Made by a program: the position numbers and the translations under genes. From Gonocerus acuteangulatus (taxonomy: Eukaryota; Arthropoda; Insecta; Hemiptera; Coreidae), in the NCBI GenBank assembly GCA_946811695.1, contig OX328123.1:18232610-18296609 (forward strand): a stretch of 64,000 nt of DNA. Reading direction: 5' to 3'. Position 1 is the first letter of the stretch. Every line of letters starts with the position of its first letter. Positions 55,711 to 64,000 of this stretch are shown here, one piece after another. The notes below the pieces were generated by a model. The model did not search any database. It saw nothing but the letters and a program-made list of their open reading frames with translations, and was not told where the DNA came from.

Positions 55711-55918
55711 GAGGCCCGGTGGCAGTGAGTTTGAGGCTTGAGAATATAACACTCCGTGCCAAGGGTCGTGGGTTCGATTCCCACTATAGGGCGGTGGCTT
55801 TTCTTTAGAAAAAAGAAAAGGCATCAGCCCGATCCTGGCTAGAAAGGGTGGTAACCCATAGATAACCCGTCCTAAAATTCGTATTTCATAATAATGGACG
55901 TTAAAATTTCAATAATTA
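55711..55918 (+). repeat. SINE family S3 inside Helitron copy 2
   Basis: GAGGCCCGGTGGCAGTGAGT, TAACACTCCGTGCCAAGGGT, CGTGGGTTCGATTCCCACTA (box B), and tail ATGGACGTTAAAATTTCAAT. Flanked by GAACATGT/GAACAAGT. Confidence 0.85.
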
Positions 55919-56222
55919 TGAACAAGTAATCACTAGGTGACGATAGAATCACATGTTAATAATGCAATTTCAATAAATTTATATTTGCGTTAACGAAGTC
56001 AAAAAGATCCCATTTTTCTATATTCCCATACAAAAGATTCGTAATAATACTTAAAGGTCAATTTGAACTTTAATAACATACCTTAAAGTTTAAGTGTTAG
56101 TGGAGGGGAAATATACCATTGTATATTTATACGATTGTCTATGGTAAAATGTAAATTGTCTGTGGTAATATGTCACTTGAAATATAAAGGTCTAATTTCT
56201 GTGCATCTATAATATTAGAAAA

Positions 56223-56675
56223 TTGTTGTTTGTTTGTGTCTTATTAAATATGCTTCCTATAAGACGGCGGTCATATTTAGGCAGAAGAACCCGAAATGCA
56301 ATGAATCAAATTAATTATCAATCTAATGGTACTGCCCAGGATCGTGAAGATCGCAATGAACGTGAAAGAATTCGGTTAAGACAGACCCGTGAAGCGCAAC
56401 ATTCGACTAATAATGGTGCAAGTTTGAATCGAGCTGCTGTCAATTGATTACAGTGCCTACAGCAGTGTTGCTATTGGACCTATGAACTCAGTTTGACTAT
56501 AAACAAATCCCAGGGGCAGTCATTAAGTCTTTGTGGTATTAATCTAGAAAACCCATGTTTCTCGCATGGTCAATTGTATGTTGCCTGTTCCCGTGTTGGA
56601 AAACCATCTGCTCTGTTTGTTTACACGCCAGGTAATCAAACAAAAAATATCGTGTACCATTATGTACTACAATAA
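56223..56675 (+). pseudogene. Helitron protein relic (copy 2)
   Basis: N-terminal frame 56223-56447 (RRRSYLGRRTRNAMNQINYQ ... NRAAVN, stop). C-terminal frame 56493-56675 (TINKSQGQSLSLCGINLENP, then HGQLYVACSRVGKP, and NIVYHYVLQ stop). Same internal deletion junction as copy 1; the two halves are out of frame with each other. Helicase motifs V and VI are well preserved. Confidence 0.85.
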
Positions 56676-57325
56676 AAGTGAAACTTAATTTAGAATAAGT
56701 AAAAATAAAATGAAATATAATAAGTAGGTATCATAATAAGAAATCTGATATTGTAATTTTGATTGTGATTTTTTAGTGACTATTAAAAGAATTTTATGTG
56801 TTTTATAAATTTTATTTTTTATAAACAATTACATAATGTAATTGTTGCCTTATTAAGTTTCTTTTTTCTTTTTTTTTTTATCTTACTAGCTGACCCGGCG
56901 TCCCAAATAGCAGAATAAGTATAAAAAAAAAAATTAAAGAATCGACTGTTAGGCGGTACGAAGTTCGCCTGGTCAGCTAGTCTATTATATAAAAATGAAT
57001 CGCTAAATGTGTTGCTAAGCACAAATCTCAAGAGTAGCTGAACCGATTTCGCTAATTCTATTTTTATAATATTCCCGGAAGTACGATGATGGTTCTTACG
57101 GAGAGAAAAATTAAAAAAATTGCCTGAAAGAGTCTAATAACAACACTTTTCGGGTCTTTTTTACTTCGTTAACGCAAATTCATTTTCAATAAAAACATAT
57201 GTTCTCAATTATAATAGTTTTGTTATTTGTGTATAAGCAAAAATTCACTCTTTGCTTATATTGTTTTAAAATAGATACGTTTTTATTTAAGTTTATAAAT
57301 ATAACAGTAATAATAAGAGCATGTG

Positions 57326-57533
57326 GAGGCCCGGTTGCCGTGAGTGTTAAGGCTTGAGAACTTAACACTCCGTGCCAAGGGTCGTGGGTTCAATTCCCAC
57401 TATGGGGTGGTGGCTTTTCTTTCGAAAAAAGAAAAGGCCTCAGCCCTATCCTGGCTAGAAAAGGGGGATAACCTATAGATAACCCGTCCTACAATTCTTA
57501 GTTAATAATAATGGACGTTAAAATTTAAATAAA
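57326..57533 (+). repeat. SINE family S3 inside Helitron copy 3
   Basis: GAGGCCCGGTTGCCGTGAGT, GTGGGTTCAATTCCCACTAT (box B, one change) and the tail ATGGACGTTAAAATTTAAAT. Flanked by AAGAGCATGT and AAGAACATGT, the same target as in copy 2. Confidence 0.88.
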
Positions 57534-57553
57534 TAAGAACATGTAATCACTAG

Positions 57554-58030
57554 GTGATAGGCACAAATTTCTATAAAATTACAAAAGTGTTGTGTGTTTG
57601 TGACTTACTAAATATCCCTCCTATATGGCGGCGGACAAATTTAGGCAGAAGAACCCGAAATGCAAAGAATCAAATTAATTATCAATGTAATCGTACTGAC
57701 CAGGAACGTGAAGATCGCACTGAACGTGAAAGAATTTGGTTAAGACAAACCCGGGAAGCGCGACATTCGACTAATAATGGTGCAAGTTTGAATCGAGCTG
57801 CTGTCAATTGATTACAGTGCCTACAACTGTGCTATTGGACCTATGAACTAAGTTTGACTGTAAACAAATTCCAGGGGAAGGCATTAAGTGTTTGAGGTAT
57901 TAATCTAGAAAACCCATGTTTCTCGCATGGTCAATTGTATGTTACCTGTTCCCGTGTTGGAAAACCATCTGCTCTGTTTGTTTACGCGGCAGGTTAATCA
58001 AACAAAAAATATTGTGTACCATAAAGTACT
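57554..58030 (+). pseudogene. Helitron protein relic (copy 3)
   Basis: N-terminal frame 57554-57811 (RRTNLGRRTRNAKNQINYQC ... NRAAVN, stop). The C-terminal part (57840-58030) is recognisable (LENPCFSHGQLYVTCSRVGK) but broken by a TGA in GVxGI and another indel. More decayed than copies 1 and 2. Confidence 0.8.
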
Positions 58031-58329
58031 ACAATAAACATGAAACTTAATTTAGAATAAGTAAAAATAAAATGAAATATAATAAGGAGGTACCATAATA
58101 AGAAATCTGAAATTGTAATTTTCATTGTGATTTTTTAGTGTCTATTAAAAGAATTTTAAGTGTTTTATAATAATTTTTGTTGACATAATGTAATTGCTGA
58201 CTTAACTTTCTTTTTCTTTTTTTATCTTACTAGCTGATCCGGTGTCCCGAATAGCAGAATAAGTATTAAAAAGAATAAAAAATTAAAGAACAGACTGTTA
58301 GGCGGTACCAAGTTCGCTGGGTCAGCTAG

Positions 58330-59142
58330 TATTGAATAAAACCTTCTATAGCAAATAATATTTTCAATATTAGTTTAATAAGTTTTGCTTTAATAAAAGA
58401 TGTCAGATATATTGATTCAATTGGCTGACAAACTGTTTATTCCCAAAAATCTATTATTCACTGGAAGAGAACATATTAAAAGTTACGGAAATAAAAATAT
58501 ACAATTTAAAAAATATATGTCAAATTATTATTATGTTATTCTCTATGAAACTTTTGACAAATAATAACTGTGATGGTGAGTGAGGAATACAATAACAATG
58601 TAATATGATATGCCATGCTTCTCTTTACAAGAAATATCAGAGTTTTTAATAACTAGAAAACAGTGCAGGAGCCGATGATTCATCTTAGCTAATGAACAGA
58701 GTTATCATATTGGAATGTATAAGATAAACAGATATGTGAGATGTTATATGACATTTCTGGGACTTTTTCCTTATTCTAGTGTTTCATGCATGCATTTTGA
58801 GAATGATTTGTTTTTTTATCAGTGATGAGCAGAGCCTGTCAAATGCCATATTGCCACATTTGGTCCATTTTTCAGGACCTACCAAACAATGACAGTAGGT
58901 ATATGATTTTAGGATAAATTAATAAAATGTTCTACTACAAATCCTTAGCTCATCTAATCCGAATAAGCTGGACTTGTACTTAAGTTCTTTGATTTAAACT
59001 TTTAACTATGATTTCATCCGAATCTGGTCAAAACATATACAAGATTTTATTAGAGAACTAATCATAAAAACAAAAACAGTCAATGATTCCAAAATTTATC
59101 GTTATGCATTCTCCCCCCCCCTCTCTCTCTACACACACACGA

Positions 59143-59202
<60 letters not shown>

Positions 59203-60178
59203 ATATTGACCACTTATCAATCAACAAACTCAGTTAGAAAAAAATCATTAAAAGGAAACCTTTCTGGTCACAAGTTGATGCATTGCAAGAGCTTGCAACT
59301 TTGAACAAAGGTAATTACAAAAAAATGCAAATAATCAAATACTGAAGGATAAAGCTTAAATGAAAATAATCAACTACCATTTCTATTTTAATCCATAAAG
59401 ATCAATTATATATAACCTCTAAGCTAATTTAATTTCTCATAATCATTAAGCAACATTGTTATTAAATAATTGAAAAGCAATGAATGTATAAAGCCCAAGG
59501 TAACAAGCAAATGACAAAGGTCATACAACATTCAATAGACAGGTTGCCTTTCATCAACAAAGTTAAACGCTTTTATAGGGGATTGTTAGCATTATAAATC
59601 GGTAAAAAAAAAAAAAAAAAATAATAAAAGTGACAGGTGTTACAAGAGATTTATGGCCAAATAGAAAACACTTGGCATTACACTATTTTTTTTATTTTTT
59701 TTGAATTGTTGAATGTCCATTATTTAAATAACAAGTCTAAAAAATTTGAGTAAAAGCAAGTGTATTTTATTCTTGCATCAATGCATATATAAAATCAAAA
59801 CTAATAGCCCCCCCCCCTACCCCACTCAGTCTCTTTCTTGTTCTGACACTGTTAACTTGCCTTCAAAGTGAAAACAGTCATTGTACTCAAGATTACATTC
59901 TCTCCTCTTACCATCTATGCAAGTCCCAAATTAGAACCTCCTTTAAGGGATAATACATAAAGCAGTAGAAGATGACAATCTGAATACTATTAATAGATCT
60001 ACATCCTGGAAGCAACTAATTCTGTCAGGAATAATCTCTATTGAAAAAGAATACCATACATCTCTCAATGTTTTTCATCTAAATTGTTTAAAAAAGGGAT
60101 AATTTTAATCGTACTTTAATATTTATTTGAATTGTTAAAGAAATTTTAATATTTTAACATTTTTTTGACAAATGATAC
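58330..60178. other. Intronic AT-rich sequence
   Basis: No gene or TE recognised. One (AC)n(AT)n microsatellite lies at 59132-59199; A-runs at about 59607 and a C-run at 59810. Confidence 0.5.
59132..59199. repeat. (AC)n(AT)n microsatellite
   Basis: ACACACACGAACACACACAC followed by about 24 AT steps; not associated with a HINE element. Confidence 0.9.
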
Positions 60179-60182
60179 TTAA

Positions 60183-61105
60183 GGGGTAATACTACCTTGT
60201 AACTTTTTTTTTACCATTTTTTTATGGGCTAAAATTCTTCCTTAACTATTCAAAAATGATATCCAAGAGTGTGTATGCAAAGAAAAATTTTTTAAACGAG
60301 CAAAAAATACAATTTTCTGAGTGATGCCCCAATACCGAGTGAATGGGATGCTGATTTGAAGATAATTTTTTGAGCGAGGTTTGATTGATCCCATTTTAAT
60401 TGTTAAGTTTTTTTTGGTCCTCCTTCAATACATTTCAAAATTAAAACCCCTTTTGTTTTATCTTTATTACAAGAAAATATGAAAACAAAAATTAAATAGG
60501 AAAAAATGAACATTTCAGAACATTATTATTATTTAAATTTTTTAACGTCCATTTCAGAACATTAAACTTTCAAGACGTTTTCCCAAAACTGTGTTTCAAA
60601 TTGGGCAATACTCTGCTTTCTTAAATTTTTGCCCGATCAACTTCAAATTTTAACTGTACAGGTAGAAGATGATGAATATTTGCTAGTAGAGTATGTAGGA
60701 TTTTTTCCATTCATTTAATTATAACGATTTTATGATCGATTTGTTACGATTTTTTTCTAATAGAATATGAATAATTGTTCACCATTTTTTAAAAAAAACT
60801 TCATATTTGTTAAAAATCCTATGTACTTTACTAGATTTAACCTTATTATTTGAAAATAATTTTAGTTTTTCATTCTAGATTAAAAATTGCCGCCTGCAGA
60901 CTATCCTCCCTGAAAAGAGGGTTTCCGTTTGTCAGACACTGCGCCGCAATTATTATTTTTCAAAGAATTGAAACGTATTTTTTTGGATACTTTAACATCC
61001 CATATAAAATGTTTGATATAAAGAATTGAAAAATATTGATTTATTTGTTATTTATAAATTCAAGAAAATGACTTTGATTTTGATTACACACGGCAGTATT
61101 ACCCC
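60183..61105. mobile_element. TTAA-flanked MITE-like element
   Basis: TIR GGGGTAATACT / AGTATTACCCC (11 bp) with TTAA on both sides (60179-60182, 61106-61109). The TTAA target and GGG-rich ends fit piggyBac or Kolobok superfamilies. No transposase. It holds a 25-bp SINE tail insertion. Confidence 0.8.
60525..60549 (-). repeat. Extremely 5'-truncated SINE S3 insertion
   Basis: Only 25 bp (minus strand GACGTTAAAAAATTTAAATA...), yet flanked by a perfect 14-bp duplication CATTTCAGAACATT (60511-60524, 60550-60563). The sequence equals the 3' tail of family S3. Confidence 0.8.
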
Positions 61106-61294
61106 TTAAGAACTGTATTTAATTTAATGAAAGTTTATTTTAACATATTGTTTTGTTAATTATATTTTATCATGATAATATATTACATTAAAGAAAATTA
61201 TAATTATGCATATAAATAAGACAAGCAATAAATAATAGAAGAGTTAATGCATTTTTTTATATCTTAGGCTAATTTATGATTAACTGTTACTCAC

Positions 61295-61447
61295 CATCAA
61301 CTCCTTGTAGCCAATAACCGGTATCTTTAGACCAAGGAACCTCTAAAAGTTGCATTACTCTGTCAAGAACACCATGAACCACTTCGAAACCAGCTCTCTT
61401 GTCATAATAAACAGCACATAATCGTCGCTGATTAAGAGCTCCTGTTT
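61295..61447 (-). CDS. FARSB: Phenylalanyl-tRNA synthetase beta subunit, penultimate coding exon
   Basis: Minus strand; 153 bp. Acceptor TTTATTTCTTCAG before it, donor GTGAGTAA after it. Two bases finish the split Glu codon, then TGALNQRRLCAVYYDKRAGF, EVVHGVLDRVMQLLEVPWSK, DTGYWLQGVD, and one base of the next Asp codon. RxLCAVYYxKxxGFExxHGxLDRxMQLLxV is the signature of the PheRS beta core domain. Frame intact, spacing as in other animals. Confidence 0.95.
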
Positions 61448-61801
61448 CTGAAGAAATAAACAGGATTGAGTTTGAAAACCTAATTTTTGGTAATACGATT
61501 TAAATTATACATAGGCAATTATATTCATCTAGCTGAGGTGAAGCTCTTGAGATGCAACACAGTAATAAAAACACCTAACTTCCATTAATTTCGTCATCTT
61601 TGTTTGTTTCCTTATAATGTTTAATCTTAGTGTGATTTGAAAAGGCCAGAATAGAAAGTCAACACTTTAATTAAATGAGCGAACACTTGAAAAACACTTT
61701 TCTACAACTGAGGATTTTCTATAAAAATATATGCCAGATCCTTTATTTATAAGCCTTTCGAATGATTTCCACTTACCATGATTTCACAACTGTTTTCTAT
61801 A

Positions 61802-63255
61802 CAGGGTGTATCACAAGTAGATGACAATACTCAAAGGGATGAAAGTAGAGCAAAAATGAAATTAAGTGCTACCAACTGCACGTTTCTAGCATTTTCTGTT
61901 CCAGATAACTAAGTTTCTATCATAATCATATGACCAGAAATGAGAGTTGCGTGGTTTCTGCTAGAAGGAAGCCAGCTCCAGAGCATGTTTTTAAATTTTT
62001 GAAGTAATTATTATTTTATTTTTTTTATTCAGCTTCAATGTATGACTTGCTTTAATCATATAATGTAAATTTCATCAAGAATAATTTTAATTTATTTCTG
62101 ATAAGATCACAAAAATAAACATGATATTAGTTTTATTTATCAGTTGTATTACATTAATAAATTGATACATAATCCCAGATGTGAGTTTACCGTTGAAAAA
62201 GTAATTAAATTTTACAACTTTTGTGAGATTCTGCAGCTAGCAGAATTTTTTTTGAGTAGTGATTTTTTAAATTTGTTGCAAACTAGACGTTCTAATTAAA
62301 ATTAAGTTTTGAATAGTTATTGTATAATGAAAAAGACACTTGTGAACATTGAAAGTGCATTAGTCTTAAAGAAAATTTGGTACTTAAGTATTAGCGTCAA
62401 TACAGGTTAAAGAGGTGGGTCTTGTTCAGAGTTCTGGATCATGGATAACGCATTTCTATTGGTCAATCCCTATCAGGAATTCTATGGGCTATTGTGTTTA
62501 TAGTAACCATTTTGTTCCCTTTGTCTTTATAACGCAATTCATTTGTGCATTGGCAACCCATGCAATTGTTGTTTTTTTTGTTTGTTACACGATTTCAGTT
62601 TTTGTTTGTTACGCAAACAAGACGCATAGGGGGACTGCGAGACATCATTTAGATTCATATCTAGCTCTCTTGTGGCGACAACATAATAGCAAGGATGAAA
62701 GAGACTATTTCGAAGCGATGTTAAATTGTATATCAGTCCACTATCCAGCGAAAACCCATCCTTGATCTATATTATCAACGAGTTGGATTGACTAGAGTTT
62801 CGATATAACCTTGAGGGAGCGTAGCGAGCAGAAACGCATAGCTATTATAATGCGAGCGGAAACGCATAGTAATTACGTCCGTCGATAATCCTGTCGCCAT
62901 ACTGGCAAAAACTGATTTGACTCCTTGATGCAGCTCTCTGACCCGGTGATGATCCAGTTCTCTGAGACCTGCCTCTTTAACCTGCTTTGACACTAATATG
63001 TAAGTACCGAAAATTTAATGATGATTTAAAGAAAGTAAGGTAAAATTGAAAAATAATGTTTAGAAGAAGAGAAAATAGGGGGGTTTCTAGGAAAAAAGAG
63101 GGGAAACAAACAACAAAAAATTGTTTTCTAAATAACCTTTAGAAAGGCACCTAGAACAAATACAAATAGAAACATGAGGTTAGCAGCATCTAACTACATT
63201 TTTTGTCTGGCTTCACTCCCTACTTATTTTGACATCTACTGGTGATACACCCTTT
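61802..63255. mobile_element. TIR element with GGGTGTATCAC ends
   Basis: Left AGGGTGTATCACAAGTAGAT and right ATCTACTGGTGATACACCC are inverted over about 22 bp with one mismatch/indel. Without the nested MITE it is about 820 bp. Target duplication not resolved. TIRs beginning CAGGGTGT occur in Tc1/mariner-like families, but the class is uncertain. A lone similar end is at 14178. Confidence 0.65.
62379..63008. mobile_element. MITE with GGTACTTA ends and 8-bp duplication, copy 2
   Basis: Starts GGTACTTAAGTATTAGCGTC and ends GACACTAATATGTAAGTACC. GAAAATTT duplicates exactly (62371-62378, 63009-63016). Interior closely matches 21502-22095 (CATGGATAACGCATTTCTAT, ATCAACGAGTTGGATTGACT). The 116-codon frame at 62415-62765 is not conserved in the other copy. 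Confidence 0.92.
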
Positions 63256-63479
63256 TACTTAAAAATATATACATAACATCCAAAACTGCTCATGTCTGTT
63301 GTTAATTTTCTTCTTTCTTTTTTTTTTCTTTTTTTTTATATTTCCTTTACTAAAAACGTAATCAAATGTTATATATCCCAGTTTTTTTGTAAGTGGGACA
63401 TGTGAAAACATGTTCGTCATTGCAACGTTTTTGAATGAACAAAACAAGAAATGTAGTATTTCCCACTACCAGGGTTGGG
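63256..63479. other. Intronic sequence without features
   Basis: T-rich tract near 63310-63340; nothing else seen. Confidence 0.4.
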
Positions 63480-63735
63480 CACAATCATAATCATAATTAC
63501 GATTATAATTATAGGCTTCCGAGATATGATCACGATTACGATTAAAATCAAAGAACATGGAGCTATGGAGATTACAATCATAATTACAAGAGTGATTACG
63601 ATTACACTTGTAATCACAAGTGGTATAATTCTACTCATAATCATAACATGTTTTTGTCATTAAAACTGTAATCACAGCTGTTTCTGTGATTACGCCTGTA
63701 ATTAAAAATAATTTTTCTGTGATTACAACTGTAAA
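63480..63735. repeat. Degenerate ATTACGATT/TAATCATAAT satellite
   Basis: Repeated words CAATCATAATCATAATTACG, GTGATTACGATTACACTTGT, GTAATCACAAGTGG and CTGTGATTAC. Irregular period of 6-12 bp. I/T-rich frames on both strands are by-products. Confidence 0.7.
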
Positions 63736-63782
63736 CTCTTAGAATATTATTTTGGTATAAAATATGATAATGGCAAGCTTAC

Positions 63783-63993
63783 CTTCAGAGTCTTTAAGGA
63801 GAACAATGTCAGATATTTCGAACACTTTGATAGGCAGAGGAGAACTCTTGTTGTATGAGACAGATTTCAATACACCCGGAAGAAGAGTTGTTCTTACAAC
63901 CTGGAACTCAGCTGACTTTGGATTATCAATAACCACAACAGCATTTTTATCGAATGGTTGTCTCAATTTTTTCGATATGTCTTCTCTAGAACA
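63783..63993 (-). CDS. FARSB: Phenylalanyl-tRNA synthetase beta subunit, coding exon (5' edge near window end)
   Basis: Minus strand. Reads [20 protein letters not shown], then [20 protein letters not shown] and [19 protein letters not shown], ending one base into the split Glu codon, then GTAAGC. The NPKxxEFQVxRTTLLPGLLK and PLPxKxFEISD blocks are diagnostic of cytosolic PheRS beta, in the catalytic-like core that pairs with the alpha subunit. The minus strand begins ATTGCAG, so 63994-63995 could be the acceptor AG with the exon starting at TGT (Cys). Alternatively the exon continues beyond the window; seven bases cannot decide. Confidence 0.93.
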
Positions 63994-64000
63994 CTGCAAT

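Larger units (their letters stand above)
55550..56980 (+). mobile_element. Helitron copy 2, complete ends
   Basis: 5' TCTATTATATAAAAATGGAT, 3' hairpin GGCGGTACGAAGTTCGCCTG then GTCAGCTAG. 1431 bp. It abuts copy 1 and copy 3 with zero intervening bases. It contains a SINE, about 280 bp of extra sequence (55930-56220) absent in copy 3, and the deleted ORF. Confidence 0.93.
56981..58329 (+). mobile_element. Helitron copy 3, complete ends
   Basis: 5' TCTATTATATAAAAATGAAT, 3' GGCGGTACCAAGTTCGCTGG then GTCAGCTAG, followed by T. 1349 bp, with a SINE at the same site as copy 2. Confidence 0.93.
42843..61294 (-). other. FARSB: FARSB last intron, about 18.45 kb
   Basis: Donor GTGAGTAAC after the exon ending at 61295 and acceptor TTATATTACAG before 42842; phase 1 on both sides. 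It contains Tigger, SINEs, PLE remnant, Helitron pieces, HINE-A with LINE, an LTR element, three Helitrons and a TTAA element. 42850-43880 is plain AT-rich sequence without recognised features. Confidence 0.9.
61448..63782 (-). other. FARSB: FARSB intron, 2335 bp
   Basis: Donor GTAAGCTTGCC (63782 leftward), acceptor TTTATTTCTTCAG; phase 1. Holds a TIR element with a nested MITE (61802-63255) and a degenerate ATTACGATT satellite. Confidence 0.9.

Noticed and set aside
62415..62765. 116-codon membrane-like protein
   Set aside because: Lies wholly inside a MITE; the other copy of the MITE does not keep the frame, and there is no homologous family.
63475..63663. Isoleucine/threonine-rich frames on both strands
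   Set aside because: They are translations of a degenerate ATTACGATT-type satellite in a FARSB intron.

Overview
This window is AT-rich animal nuclear DNA, most likely from an invertebrate and plausibly an arthropod. That rests on the one host gene, the Penelope, Helitron, Tigger, mariner and LINE families present, and intron signals; the species cannot be named. There are no prokaryotic operons, rRNA genes or CRISPR arrays. About 99 percent of the window is non-coding DNA or transposon-derived sequence.

The only host gene supported is cytosolic phenylalanyl-tRNA synthetase beta subunit (FARSB-like) on the minus strand. Three consecutive C-terminal coding exons are visible (63783-63993, 61295-61447, 42688-42842), with GT-AG boundaries and matching phases. 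The last intron is about 18.45 kb (42843-61294) and the one before it about 2.3 kb; both are packed with nested transposons. The rest of the gene lies to the right of the window. Everything left of about 42.5 kb is intergenic repeat landscape.

Region by region. 1-7 kb: copies of a Helentron/HINE-like family (here HINE-A) with internal minisatellites and (AT)n tracts, and a 5 x 179-bp tandem array derived from a BED zinc-finger coding segment. 7-13.4 kb: a second related family (HINE-B) and a foldback repeat. 13.4-19.3 kb: a mariner relic with a LINE fragment inside it, tRNA-derived SINEs and a small MITE. 19.8-23 kb: four MITEs with exact 8-bp target duplications. 23-25.5 kb: a head-to-head HINE-A pair. 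25.8-27.9 kb: a 2.1-kb palindrome. 29-36 kb: two Penelope-like elements (PLEs) with GIY-YIG endonuclease relics and hammerhead-ribozyme-like cores, one nested in a 1.9-kb foldback element and itself carrying a HINE-B. 36-39 kb: HINE-A inside HINE-B, then another MITE. 42.7-61.3 kb (FARSB intron): a Tigger with a SINE in it; a HINE-A whose (AT)n tract received a 5'-truncated LINE with an almost intact reverse transcriptase; a gag-only LTR element whose two LTRs differ by exactly 23 tandem units; a perfect head-to-tail row of three Helitrons; and a TTAA-flanked element. 61.4-63.8 kb: a MITE nested in another TIR element in the next intron.

The most interesting signals are the LTR minisatellite expansion (25 versus 2 units of 68/69 bp), the abutting Helitron array carrying a co-amplified SINE, the two HINE-like families sharing terminal architecture, the hammerhead cores in PLE termini, and a MITE group (GG...CC ends, 8-bp duplications) sharing a core across three subfamilies.
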